Of a stretch of DNA of 6,201 bases, positions 1-5,831 are shown in pieces. This DNA is from CAYJBP01 sp964372025 (GTDB lineage Bacteria; Bacillota; Dehalobacteriia; UBA4068). The position numbers and the translations under genes are program-made. The stretch covers positions 1-6,201 of the forward strand of contig CAYJPF010000132.1 of assembly GCA_964372025.1 (NCBI GenBank). Reading direction: 5' to 3'. Each line of letters begins with the position of its first letter. Position 1 is the first letter of the stretch. Below the pieces are notes generated by a model, which did not search any database, was not told the DNA's origin, and saw nothing but the letters and a program-made list of their open reading frames with translations.

Positions 1-35
1 GCACCTTAAGCTAAGCTTAAAGCGCGACTTTGGAT

Positions 36-50
36 GCAACGTCACGTTGC
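36..50 (-). other. Small hairpin just after tRNA-Arg
   Basis: GCAACG and CGTTGC form a perfect 6-bp stem around a 3-nt loop, one base beyond the 3' end of tRNA-Arg. It has no T-run on the minus strand, so it is not a convincing intrinsic terminator. It may instead protect or delimit the tRNA precursor 3' end. This role is inference. Confidence 0.35.
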
Positions 51-51
51 C

Positions 52-128
52 TGGTACGCCGGAAGGGATTCGAACCCCCGACCTTTTGGTTCGTAGCCAA
101 ACACTCTATCCGACTGAGCTACCGGCGC
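52..128 (-). tRNA. tRNA-Arg, anticodon ACG, CCA encoded
   Basis: The reverse complement folds into a complete cloverleaf. The acceptor stem is GCGCCGG with CCGGCGT (first pair G-U), followed by discriminator A and an encoded CCA at 52-54. The anticodon stem TTTGG/CCAAA closes the loop CTACGAA, giving anticodon ACG (plus-strand cgt at 92-94). The T loop is TTCGAAT. ACG is normally edited to ICG and reads CGU, CGC and CGA arginine codons. It lies 18 nt downstream of tRNA-Ser and is probably co-transcribed with it. Confidence 0.97.
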
Positions 129-146
129 ATATTGCTAAAAAGTAAA

Positions 147-241
147 TGGCGGAGAGCAAGGGATTCGAACCCTCGATACAGGTTTTTGCCCGTATACTCG
201 CTTAGCAGGCGAGCGCCTTCGACCGACTCGGCCAACTCTCC
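147..241 (-). tRNA. tRNA-Ser, anticodon GCU, CCA encoded
   Basis: The reverse complement gives acceptor arms GGAGAGT and GCTCTCC (last pair U-G), discriminator G, and an encoded CCA at 147-149. The anticodon stem CTCGC/GCGAG closes the loop CTGCTAA, so the anticodon is GCT (plus-strand agc at 204-206), reading AGC and AGU serine codons. The long variable arm, with stem TACGGG and CCTGTA around a short A-rich loop, is the hallmark of a class II tRNA and supports Ser. At 95 nt it has the usual tRNA-Ser length. It is the first gene of a two-tRNA unit. Confidence 0.97.
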
Positions 242-302
242 ACAAAAACTTTTATTAATTTTACTCGCATAATTGCAAGCAACATTAAGTGCAACACTAG
301 AT

Positions 303-331
303 ATTATATAACAATTTTTGCCTTAAGTCAA
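303..331 (-). promoter_or_regulatory. Sigma-A type promoter of the tRNA Ser-Arg unit
   Basis: On the minus strand TTGACT (plus 326-331) and a perfect TATAAT (plus 303-308) are separated by exactly 17 bp. That is a near-consensus housekeeping promoter with one -35 mismatch. Transcription would start near 296, about 55 nt before tRNA-Ser, and run into both tRNAs. The -35 box lies entirely within the left arm of the 14-bp inverted repeat at 325-356. Confidence 0.85.
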
Positions 332-356
332 TAACTTTTTGCAAAGTTATTGACTT
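325..356 (+). terminator. Perfect 14-bp inverted repeat, terminator-like on the plus strand
   Basis: AAGTCAATAACTTT (325-338) and its exact complement AAAGTTATTGACTT (343-356) flank the 4-nt loop TTGC. On the plus strand the second arm runs into a T-run ending at 362, the form of an intrinsic terminator. No plus-strand gene lies upstream in the window, so its purpose as a terminator is unclear. On the minus strand no T-run follows. Because the left arm contains the tRNA promoter's -35 box, an operator or structural role is an alternative. Confidence 0.5.
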
Positions 357-423
357 TTTTTTCAACAGCAAATTTCCATAACAAAATCCACAGTAGACAA
401 GGCTGTGAGTTTTAGTTTGGCAA

Positions 424-461
424 GAAAAAAATGCTATAATTTAGTATGGCAAAAATATAGC
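424..461 (-). terminator. Candidate weak terminator of the copA operon
   Basis: On the minus strand GCTATA (plus 456-461) pairs with TATAGC (plus 433-438). An inner TTT/AAA extension past a one-base bulge leaves a loop of about 10 nt, and the second arm is followed by ATTTTTTT. The position, about 60 nt past the stop of the membrane-protein gene, fits the end of the copA transcript. The stem is AU-rich and has only two G-C pairs, so termination strength is uncertain. Confidence 0.38.
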
Positions 462-521
462 AAAGAAACTACCAAAAAGTCTAAGCAAAAACTTTTAATT
501 TTGATAGCTACCCCCCTTTTA

Positions 522-1160
522 CTAATCAGCCAGTACAATAGCCTTAATCTCTGCCGGCACAAATGCAGCTAAATCTGCAAATAAATATATATTATGAATA
601 TAGTTTTTCATGCCCGTATATGTTGATTTAAATGTAGCAACCTTTTCATCCATAGAGCGCAAAGATATAGTTTCTGTGCCGGTACGGGTCTCAACGTGAA
701 TACTAAGATCAAAAAAAACATTGCCGGTAGTAGCCCCCGGCCACCAAAAATTACGTATTTTAGTTGCAGCCAGCTGTTGATAAAACTGCTCGCCGGATAA
801 GCCATTTAAATCCAACCGATGGCCATTTTGATCAGCCTCTATGGTTAATGGTGCATCACCCGGAGTCCAGGTATACCAAACATCATCATTCTTGATGGCA
901 TTTATCAGCACATAATAGCTATCATATTCGCTAGGCATATATTCGCCCAAGGTGTCGGTATTAAAAAGCCAAAACGAATTTAATATATAGCAAGCAAATA
1001 CTATTAAAGGAAAGGCCAGAGCAGGCTTTTTTTGCTCTTTCCTTTTTATAGCAATAATCATAAAAACAGTGCTGACTATTATAGCCACAAATCCCAAGCC
1101 ATAATTAATAACTTGTGATAATCCTAATAAAGGCTGGGAAATCAAGGATGCTATTAACAT
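522..1160 (-). CDS. Small membrane protein of unknown function, downstream of copA
   Basis: I do not recognise this protein. From the first ATG (1160) it has 212 aa. Residues 19-39 and 47-66 form two clear membrane segments, separated by a basic loop (KRKEQKK, about 39-45) that should be cytoplasmic. The remaining ~145 residues are polar, rich in aromatics and acidic residues, and probably extracytoplasmic. There is one cysteine (C57, in a membrane segment) and no metal-binding cluster. The ATG has no Shine-Dalgarno site and cuts into a hydrophobic stretch. The same frame is open back to the copA stop. A start at the ATT of 1214-1212, 8 nt after GGGAGGG, would give 230 aa, a basic N-terminus (QKWPKR) and a third membrane segment, making the topology regular. 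I consider 1214 the likelier start. It is co-directional with copA and almost certainly in its operon; a role in copper handling is only suggested by position. Confidence 0.75.
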   Translation of the reverse strand: MLIASLISQPLLGLSQVINYGLGFVAIIVSTVFMIIAIKRKEQKKPALAFPLIVFACYILNSFWLFNTDTLGEYMPSEYDSYYVLINAIKNDDVWYTWTPGDAPLTIEADQNGHRLDLNGLSGEQFYQQLAATKIRNFWWPGATTGNVFFDLSIHVETRTGTETISLRSMDEKVATFKSTYTGMKNYIHNIYLFADLAAFVPAEIKAIVLAD

Positions 1161-1222
1161 TATTAAAGAGCCAATAGCAATTCTTTTTGGCCATTTTTGC
1201 AGATTAATAGTAATACGCTTTT

Positions 1223-1229
1223 CCCTCCC
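1223..1229 (-). promoter_or_regulatory. Shine-Dalgarno site abutting the copA stop codon
   Basis: GGGAGGG directly follows the TAA of copA (1232-1230). Eight nt further is an in-frame ATT (1214-1212), also with ATT at 1208 and CTG at 1202. No ATG, GTG or TTG occurs in frame before 1160. The site therefore suggests a non-AUG start for the membrane protein, translationally coupled to copA. Confidence 0.6.
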
Positions 1230-1439
1230 TTAGCCAATCCCAACAACCTTAAAATCCTCATCTTCGATGGCTTTGCTTAGAATTGCCTGATCGATATCTT
1301 GGCTTAATTTAACAATAGCTTGCTTTTCTTCTAAGCTTACCTCTACCTCAACAACAGCTTCGATAGCAGTTAAAGCCTTGGTTACGGCCTTAACGCAATG
1401 ATTACAGCTCATACCTTCAATCTTAATAGTTTTTTGCAT
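1230..1439 (-). CDS. copZ: CopZ-like copper chaperone, possible internal start within copA
   Basis: The last 69 codons of copA encode a complete HMA copper-chaperone domain of the size of free CopZ, with GMSCNHCVKAV (Cys at 12 and 15 of the segment) as in Bacillus-type CopZ. Its ATG (1439-1437) is preceded by AGGAGG (1453-1448) with an 8-nt spacer, as good a ribosome site as that of copA itself. No stop codon separates it from CopA. Two readings are possible: a true C-terminal metal-binding domain only, or an overlapping gene giving soluble CopZ by internal initiation as well as the fused form. A soluble CopZ would deliver Cu(+) to CopA. The domain is certain; separate production is inferred from the ribosome site. 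Confidence 0.6.
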   Translation of the reverse strand: MQKTIKIEGMSCNHCVKAVTKALTAIEAVVEVEVSLEEKQAIVKLSQDIDQAILSKAIEDEDFKVVGIG

Positions 1440-3824
1440 AGTTAATTCCTCCTGATTTTTAATTTTATTTTCAACTGCATTTTCAATTGCATTTATTGTT
1501 AGAGCAGGGGTTGGCTTAAATTGGCTTGCCCGGTTTAGCTTAATAGCCTGCGGCTTAAAAAAGCGCAAACGCAAAGCATTGCTTACCACGCAAACCGAAC
1601 TTAAACTCATAGCCGCCGCCGCAAACATTGGGTTAAGCAGCCAGCCAAAACTAAAATAATATAAACCGGCGGCCAGGGGGATGCCCATTATATTGTAGAA
1701 AAATGCCCAGAATAAATTTTGCTTGATATTACGCATTACCGCCTTGCTTAGCTGAATAGCCTGCGGCACCGCCTGCAAATCGCTTTTGATTAGCACAATA
1801 TCGGCCGCCTCGATAGCAATATCGGTGCCGGCACCAATCGCCAAGCCAATATCGGCCGATACCAGCGCAGGGGCATCATTGATGCCATCACCAACCATTG
1901 CCACCTTATGGCCGGCCGCTTGCAGGCGCCGAATTTCGCGCTCTTTATCGGCCGGCAATACCTCGGCAATTACCTCGTCTAAAGCCAGCTGGCTGCGAAT
2001 AGCCTCGGCCGTGCGCCGATTATCACCGGTTAGCATAATTGTAGTTAGCCCCAAGGCCTTTAATTGCTCGATAGCTAAAGCGCTGCCGGGCTTAATCCGA
2101 TCGCTAACCGCAATCAAGCCTAAAAATTGCCGCTCTAAAGCAAAATAAAGCGCGGTTTTACCTTGGGCTGCCAAATCATCGGCCAGCTTAAGATAGGCGC
2201 TTATCTCAATATTAGCCGCCGCCATCAATTTGGCATTGCCTCCATAAATTTTTTGGCCATCATAAACGGCTGTTATCCCTTGGCCGGGAATTAATTGATA
2301 ATCTTCCATCTCCAGCAAGGTAATTTGCTGCTCTAAAGCGGCCGCTATAATCGGCTCGGCCAGGGGATGCCCGGAATTATTTTCCAAAGAAGCTGCCAAT
2401 TGCAATAATTGCTGTTGATTTAAATCAGGATTAGCCTGATTAAGCACAATATCACTAATTATAGGCCGCCCTTCGGTAATAGTGCCGGTTTTATCGATTA
2501 CCACGGTATCGATGCTATGGGCGGTTTCTAAAGCCTCGGCCGACTTGATTAAAATGCCCTGCCCGGCACCACGCCCGGTACCAACCATAATGGCCGTTGG
2601 GGTAGCCAAACCCAAGGCACAAGGGCAGGATATTACCAGCACTGCTATGCCAATGCTTAAGGCAAATTCCGGATCATAACCCAGCACTAACCAAATAATA
2701 GCAGCTATGGCGGCAATAGACATCACTATCGGCACAAAATAAGAGCTAATTTTATCGGCAAGCTTAGCAATAGGTGCTTTTGAAGAAGTAGCTTGATCGA
2801 TTAAGTCGATAATTTGTGCCAAGGCGGTATCTTTGCCGATGGCCGTTACCCTTGCCTGCAAATAACCACTTTTGCTGATAGTACCGCCGATAATTTGATC
2901 ATCGATGTTTTTTTCCACCGGCAAGCTTTCGCCGCTGATGGCAGCCTCGTCAATGGCGGCATGGCCTTTGATTACCAAGCCATCGGCGGGGATGGCAAAG
3001 CCTTCTTTGATGATCATAATATCATCTAAAACTAATTGATTACTATCGATTTCCAGCTCTTGGCCATCACGAAGTACCAGGGCTTTAGTTGGCACTAAGG
3101 CTAAAAGCTTATTGATAGCCTCGGTAGTTTTGCCTTTAGCGCCGGCCTCTAAAAATTTACCCAAGGTGATTAGGCTTAAAATCATCGCTGCCGATTCATA
3201 ATAAAGACTATGGCTAAATTGGCTGATTAGCTCGGCATCATTATGCCCACTGCCCCAGGCAATTTTATAGGTAGCATAAATGCTGTATACCAAAGCCGCC
3301 CCGGCACCAACAGCAATTAAACTGTCCATATTAGGGGCTTTTTTGAACAGGTTACTAAAGCCGATTTTAAAATAATTTTGATTGATAATTACTACCGCCA
3401 CAGTAAGCAAAAGCTGGCTTAAAGCAAAAACCATGGCCGTACCGCCGGCGGTAAAAAAGCCTGGTAAAGGCCAATTCATCATCTCGCCCATCGAAATATA
3501 GAACAGCGGAATGGTAAAAATAAGCGAAAAAATCAATTTAATTTGCATAACTTTTTTATGGGCAAAAGGATCATTAGCAGCCATATTAGATGCGCCATTA
3601 ATAGCAATATCCGGCTGATTAAGGCTAATACCATAGCCCAAATCAATAACGGTAGCCATAATCGTATCCCGGCTAATCAGCTCGGGCTGATATTTAATCT
3701 GCATCGTATTTTTAAGCAGATTAACGCTGATATCCTCTACCCCGGGCAGCGGTTTTAGATTTTTTTCTATGCGTGACGAGCAGGCCGAGCAGGTCATGCC
3801 CGTGATATTATAAGTTTCTTGCAT
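1230..3824 (-). CDS. copA: Cu(+)-exporting P1B-type ATPase CopA with a C-terminal CopZ-like domain
   Basis: This is a membrane pump that exports cytoplasmic Cu(+) at the cost of ATP. Visible motifs in order are: N-terminal HMA domain with GMTCSAC (C12, C15); eight expected membrane helices, the first near 92-112; actuator SGES (297-300, Ser in place of the more usual Thr); the CPC transport motif (C400, C402); phosphorylation motif DKTGT (D444); the SGHP nucleotide-binding motif (H486); TGDN (599-602); GDGIND (645-650); Y710-N711; and M739/S742/S743. CPC with YN and MxxSS is the P1B-1 copper signature, so Cu(+) specificity is well supported. After a hydrophilic linker (about 757-795), residues 796-864 form a whole second HMA domain with MSCNHC (C807, C810), closest to free CopZ chaperones. 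The start is fixed by AAAGGAG 8 nt upstream. At 864 aa it exceeds a one-HMA CopA by this tail. It is divergent from the secreted-protein gene and followed by a small membrane-protein gene. Confidence 0.96.
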   Translation of the reverse strand: MQETYNITGMTCSACSSRIEKNLKPLPGVEDISVNLLKNTMQIKYQPELISRDTIMATVIDLGYGISLNQPDIAINGASNMAANDPFAHKKVMQIKLIFSLIFTIPLFYISMGEMMNWPLPGFFTAGGTAMVFALSQLLLTVAVVIINQNYFKIGFSNLFKKAPNMDSLIAVGAGAALVYSIYATYKIAWGSGHNDAELISQFSHSLYYESAAMILSLITLGKFLEAGAKGKTTEAINKLLALVPTKALVLRDGQELEIDSNQLVLDDIMIIKEGFAIPADGLVIKGHAAIDEAAISGESLPVEKNIDDQIIGGTISKSGYLQARVTAIGKDTALAQIIDLIDQATSSKAPIAKLADKISSYFVPIVMSIAAIAAIIWLVLGYDPEFALSIGIAVLVISCPCALGLATPTAIMVGTGRGAGQGILIKSAEALETAHSIDTVVIDKTGTITEGRPIISDIVLNQANPDLNQQQLLQLAASLENNSGHPLAEPIIAAALEQQITLLEMEDYQLIPGQGITAVYDGQKIYGGNAKLMAAANIEISAYLKLADDLAAQGKTALYFALERQFLGLIAVSDRIKPGSALAIEQLKALGLTTIMLTGDNRRTAEAIRSQLALDEVIAEVLPADKEREIRRLQAAGHKVAMVGDGINDAPALVSADIGLAIGAGTDIAIEAADIVLIKSDLQAVPQAIQLSKAVMRNIKQNLFWAFFYNIMGIPLAAGLYYFSFGWLLNPMFAAAAMSLSSVCVVSNALRLRFFKPQAIKLNRASQFKPTPALTINAIENAVENKIKNQEELTMQKTIKIEGMSCNHCVKAVTKALTAIEAVVEVEVSLEEKQAIVKLSQDIDQAILSKAIEDEDFKVVGIG
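1448..1453 (-). promoter_or_regulatory. Internal Shine-Dalgarno site for the CopZ-like segment
   Basis: AGGAGG on the minus strand, inside the copA frame where it contributes to the codons for Gln-Glu-Glu, lies 8 nt before the ATG at 1439. The surrounding linker codons are A-rich and look like former intergenic DNA. This decides whether a free CopZ can be translated. Confidence 0.65.
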
Positions 3825-3832
3825 AGAGTTTG

Positions 3833-3839
3833 CTCCTTT
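3833..3839 (-). promoter_or_regulatory. Ribosome binding site of copA
   Basis: AAAGGAG on the minus strand with an 8-nt spacer to the ATG at 3824 fixes the copA start. Confidence 0.85.
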
Positions 3840-3841
3840 GG

Positions 3842-3883
3842 GATTATAGCAAGTTCGTTAAAACTAACTTGTTAGCTATAATC
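3842..3883. promoter_or_regulatory. Inverted repeat with outward-facing TATAAT boxes upstream of copA
   Basis: GATTATAGC (3842-3850) and GCTATAATC (3875-3883) are a perfect 9-bp inverted repeat 24 bp apart. Inside it, GTTA (3857-3860) and TAAC (3865-3868) form a second inverted pair. The left arm read on the minus strand is TGCTATAAT, an extended -10 box pointing at copA; the right arm holds TATAAT pointing to the plus strand. Neither has a good -35. A start from the copA-facing box would fall near 3836, inside the ribosome site. The repeat may be a promoter, an operator, or both. It matches neither the CopY box (TACAnnTGTA) nor a G/C-rich CsoR operator. Confidence 0.45.
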
Positions 3884-3887
3884 ATCA

Positions 3888-3911
3888 TTTGATTTTAAGT
3901 TTGATTTTAAG
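3888..3911. repeat. 12-bp tandem direct repeat in the copA upstream region
   Basis: TTTGATTTTAAG occurs twice head to tail (3888-3899 and 3900-3911). It lies 5 bp beyond the inverted repeat, on the side away from copA. It is AT-rich, so chance is possible, but the position suits an upstream activator or repressor site. Confidence 0.6.
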
Positions 3912-3935
3912 TTATAGATATTGTTACATCATTAG

Positions 3936-3958
3936 TATTTAAATATTTTAGTCTAAAA
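3936..3958. repeat. Two adjacent AT-rich palindromes
   Basis: TATTTAAATA (3936-3945) is a perfect 10-bp palindrome. It is followed at once by TTTTAG-T-CTAAAA (3946-3958), 6-bp arms around one base. Both are AT-rich in an AT-rich intergenic region and may be regulatory sites or chance. Confidence 0.4.
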
Positions 3959-4060
3959 ATCCTTTGTTTTATTGAATTAATATAGAAGTCATTTGCTTAT
4001 TTGGCGATAAAAGCCCTTATTTGCAGGCAGGATTTAGCTTAAGCAAAACCGAATTTCTAC

Positions 4061-4066
4061 TATAAT
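4061..4066 (+). promoter_or_regulatory. Candidate -10 box for the secreted stalk-domain gene
   Basis: A perfect TATAAT lies 23 nt before the ATG at 4090. The best -35 at a usual distance is poor (TTAAGC at 4039-4044, 16-bp spacer). A start near 4073 would give a leader of about 17 nt that just includes the ribosome site, which is short. It needs an activator or another sigma factor, or is fortuitous. Confidence 0.4.
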
Positions 4067-4073
4067 AAACGGT

Positions 4074-4081
4074 GGAGGAGG
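4074..4081 (+). promoter_or_regulatory. Ribosome binding site deciding the start at 4090
   Basis: GGAGGAGG is followed by an 8-nt spacer and ATG at 4090-4092. A GTG at 4072 is in frame, but it overlaps the ribosome site itself and would add six residues ahead of a good signal peptide, so it is unlikely. Confidence 0.85.
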
Positions 4082-4089
4082 ATTTTTTG

Positions 4090-5790
4090 ATGATCAAAAA
4101 ATTAGTTTTTTTATTGGCATTAACTTTAGTTTTAATCATAGCTCAACCGGCGCAGGCGCAGGCCAATGTATTGTTTAGCAATATTCCGGGGCAGGCAACG
4201 CCTACGGCTACTCCCAGCCCTAAAATGCTGGAGGTTTTGGGCAATGATTCCTATTCAGGCAGCACCTATTCTTATGGGGTGGCTTTGTACTTGGATCAAA
4301 CAACCACTATCGATAGCATGCAAATTGCTATTGATAGCAGCGAATCGTCTTATCATACTTTTGAAGCGCCTAATAATATGCAAATCAAAAAATATGATGG
4401 CAATGAGCTTAATCCTTTTGCCGATGCACCTAATCAGGCAGGCATTTTAGCAGCGCCAAGACTGGATTATGTTGAGGACTGGCAACTATATAGTTTTGGG
4501 GTGCATCAGCAATTAGAGCCCGGTTATTATCTATTTTCTTTTGATGGCCGGCTATTGTTTTTAGAAAATGCCTATGTGGTGATTAATGGTACATCTAGCG
4601 GCATACTCCAACATATTAAACCTGCCGATTATGAGGCCTTTGCCCAAACAAATGAGATGCCCGCCGTACCTCAAAATATAATCAGCTATAGCTCTAGCAG
4701 CGTATTATATGATAGCAGCAATGATGCCAATTGGCAGCGCCAAGTGCGCGAGGCCGATTATGCCTTATTTGATAGCTCTTATATGGATACCAGTTATAGC
4801 AATATTATTTTGGTTGATGATACTGTAACTTTGCAAGATATTGTTTTTACTACTAATTTTACCGGCGAGGACTTAACCGATTATCAATTTGTGCTTGATA
4901 ATTCGATTGCGGCGCCCGATGAGATTTATATCGAAGTTAGCAGGCATCTTAGCTATGATCAATTGGAAAGTGTGGCTATTTTCCCGGCTGCGATTTATAA
5001 TTCGCCGGAGGTAGATCCATTTTTATATTCTAAATTTGGCCAGGTAACCGGGGTTACCGGCATCAATCTTGAATTGGGGCGTGGGGTTTATACCATGCGG
5101 ATTATCCCCCAGGATGCGATAGTACCCTTAACCAGCGGTTATGATATGCGCGAATTTGATTGTGGCCTTACCGGCACCTATAGCGGCATCTTTTTGCCGA
5201 TTGGTTCTACCACGGCTTATGAGCGTACAATTATGATAGCAGGCATTAATGACGGTTCGAGCATGGAGGAGATAGAGGCGAGTATTGAGCTATTTAATAG
5301 CGAATATTATTTGGCGCAATTAAGGGCAGAGCAGGCCTTAGAAAATTATAAGCCGCCAACCGATGCCGATAATGCTACTAGCCCGGCAGCGATTACTTTA
5401 AAGGTAGACGGGCAAGTTATCCCTACCGATTCGCCGCCTATTATCCAAGATGGCAATACTTTAGCGCCGGTAAGAGCGCTTTTGGAAACTATGGGTTTTG
5501 AGCTGGCCTGGTTTGAGAATGAGCGGCGGGTGGATATTATCGACCCTAACTATTATCCGGATGGCTCTGATGAGATTGTGATGCAGTTTTATATAGGCAA
5601 AGCTACGGCCGCTGTTTATGAAAGCCAATCTCAATCCGGCTTAATCGATTTGGAATTGCCGGTGGCGGCTCAGATTATCAATGGCCGCACGATGATACCG
5701 GTGCGTTTTTTAGCCGAGCATTTAGGTTTTATAGTAGATTGGGATGCCGCAACCAGAACAGTACTAATTAGCGGCGGCCCTCAAGGCTAA
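4090..5790 (+). CDS. Secreted protein with C-terminal copper amine oxidase N-like (stalk) domain
   Basis: This is an exported protein of 566 aa of unknown function. A signal peptide is clear: MIKK, hydrophobic core about 5-18, likely cut after AQA near residue 25. A Thr/Pro-rich stretch (about 37-44) follows. Residues about 50-175 and 230-370 look like two copies of a beta-rich domain. Compare the patterns DQTTTIDSMQIA and DDTVTLQDIVFT, then LEPGYYLFSF and LGRGVYTMRI, then GTSSGIL and GTYSGIF. Residues about 434-562 form the stalk domain, with the paired signatures LAPVRALLETMGF...W and MIPVRFLAEHLGF...W. The domain is common on secreted and wall proteins of Clostridia and Bacilli and does not itself imply copper. 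One cysteine (C358) remains in the mature part. No sortase motif, SLH domain or membrane anchor is visible. It is divergent from copA and stands alone on its strand. Confidence 0.9.
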   Translation: MIKKLVFLLALTLVLIIAQPAQAQANVLFSNIPGQATPTATPSPKMLEVLGNDSYSGSTYSYGVALYLDQTTTIDSMQIAIDSSESSYHTFEAPNNMQIKKYDGNELNPFADAPNQAGILAAPRLDYVEDWQLYSFGVHQQLEPGYYLFSFDGRLLFLENAYVVINGTSSGILQHIKPADYEAFAQTNEMPAVPQNIISYSSSSVLYDSSNDANWQRQVREADYALFDSSYMDTSYSNIILVDDTVTLQDIVFTTNFTGEDLTDYQFVLDNSIAAPDEIYIEVSRHLSYDQLESVAIFPAAIYNSPEVDPFLYSKFGQVTGVTGINLELGRGVYTMRIIPQDAIVPLTSGYDMREFDCGLTGTYSGIFLPIGSTTAYERTIMIAGINDGSSMEEIEASIELFNSEYYLAQLRAEQALENYKPPTDADNATSPAAITLKVDGQVIPTDSPPIIQDGNTLAPVRALLETMGFELAWFENERRVDIIDPNYYPDGSDEIVMQFYIGKATAAVYESQSQSGLIDLELPVAAQIINGRTMIPVRFLAEHLGFIVDWDAATRTVLISGGPQG

Positions 5791-5821
5791 AGTTTTAATT
5801 AGTTTTTTGTCTGAAAATTGT

Positions 5822-5829
5822 GGGGGGGG
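5822..5829 (+). repeat. G8 homopolymer
   Basis: A run of eight G lies 31 bp after the stop of the secreted-protein gene and 2 bp before the 82-bp repeat array. Such runs slip in replication and are also sequencing trouble spots. It is not in a coding region. Confidence 0.9.
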
Positions 5830-5831
5830 TT

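Noticed and set aside
30..272. 80-aa plus-strand open frame over the tRNAs
   Set aside because: It lies antisense across two complete tRNA genes and has no ribosome site; it is a shadow frame.
384..392. DnaA-box-like AAATCCACA
   Set aside because: It is single and differs from the consensus TTATCCACA; there is no cluster or other origin feature.
432..440. Extended -10 like TGCTATAAT on the plus strand
   Set aside because: No plus-strand gene follows and no -35 is present; the box is explained as one arm of the candidate minus-strand terminator.
1192..1194. ATG of a 29-codon frame between copA and the membrane-protein gene
   Set aside because: It is in another frame, stops early and has no recognisable content; the in-frame extension gives a better protein.
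1786..2148. Plus-strand open frames inside copA, including those near 2482, 2814 and 3543
   Set aside because: All are antisense to the well-conserved copA frame and have no ribosome sites or recognisable domains.
4072..4074. GTG as the start of the secreted protein
   Set aside because: It overlaps the GGAGGAGG ribosome site that serves the ATG at 4090 and would lengthen the signal peptide with acidic residues.
4090..5790. Copper amine oxidase or a functional copper link to copA
   Set aside because: Only the stalk-type domain is present, with no catalytic oxidase domain, and this domain is widespread in secreted proteins unrelated to copper.
5791..5816. Intrinsic terminator right after the secreted-protein gene
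   Set aside because: CTAA/TTAG before a T6 run gives only a 4-bp AT-rich stem, too weak to call.
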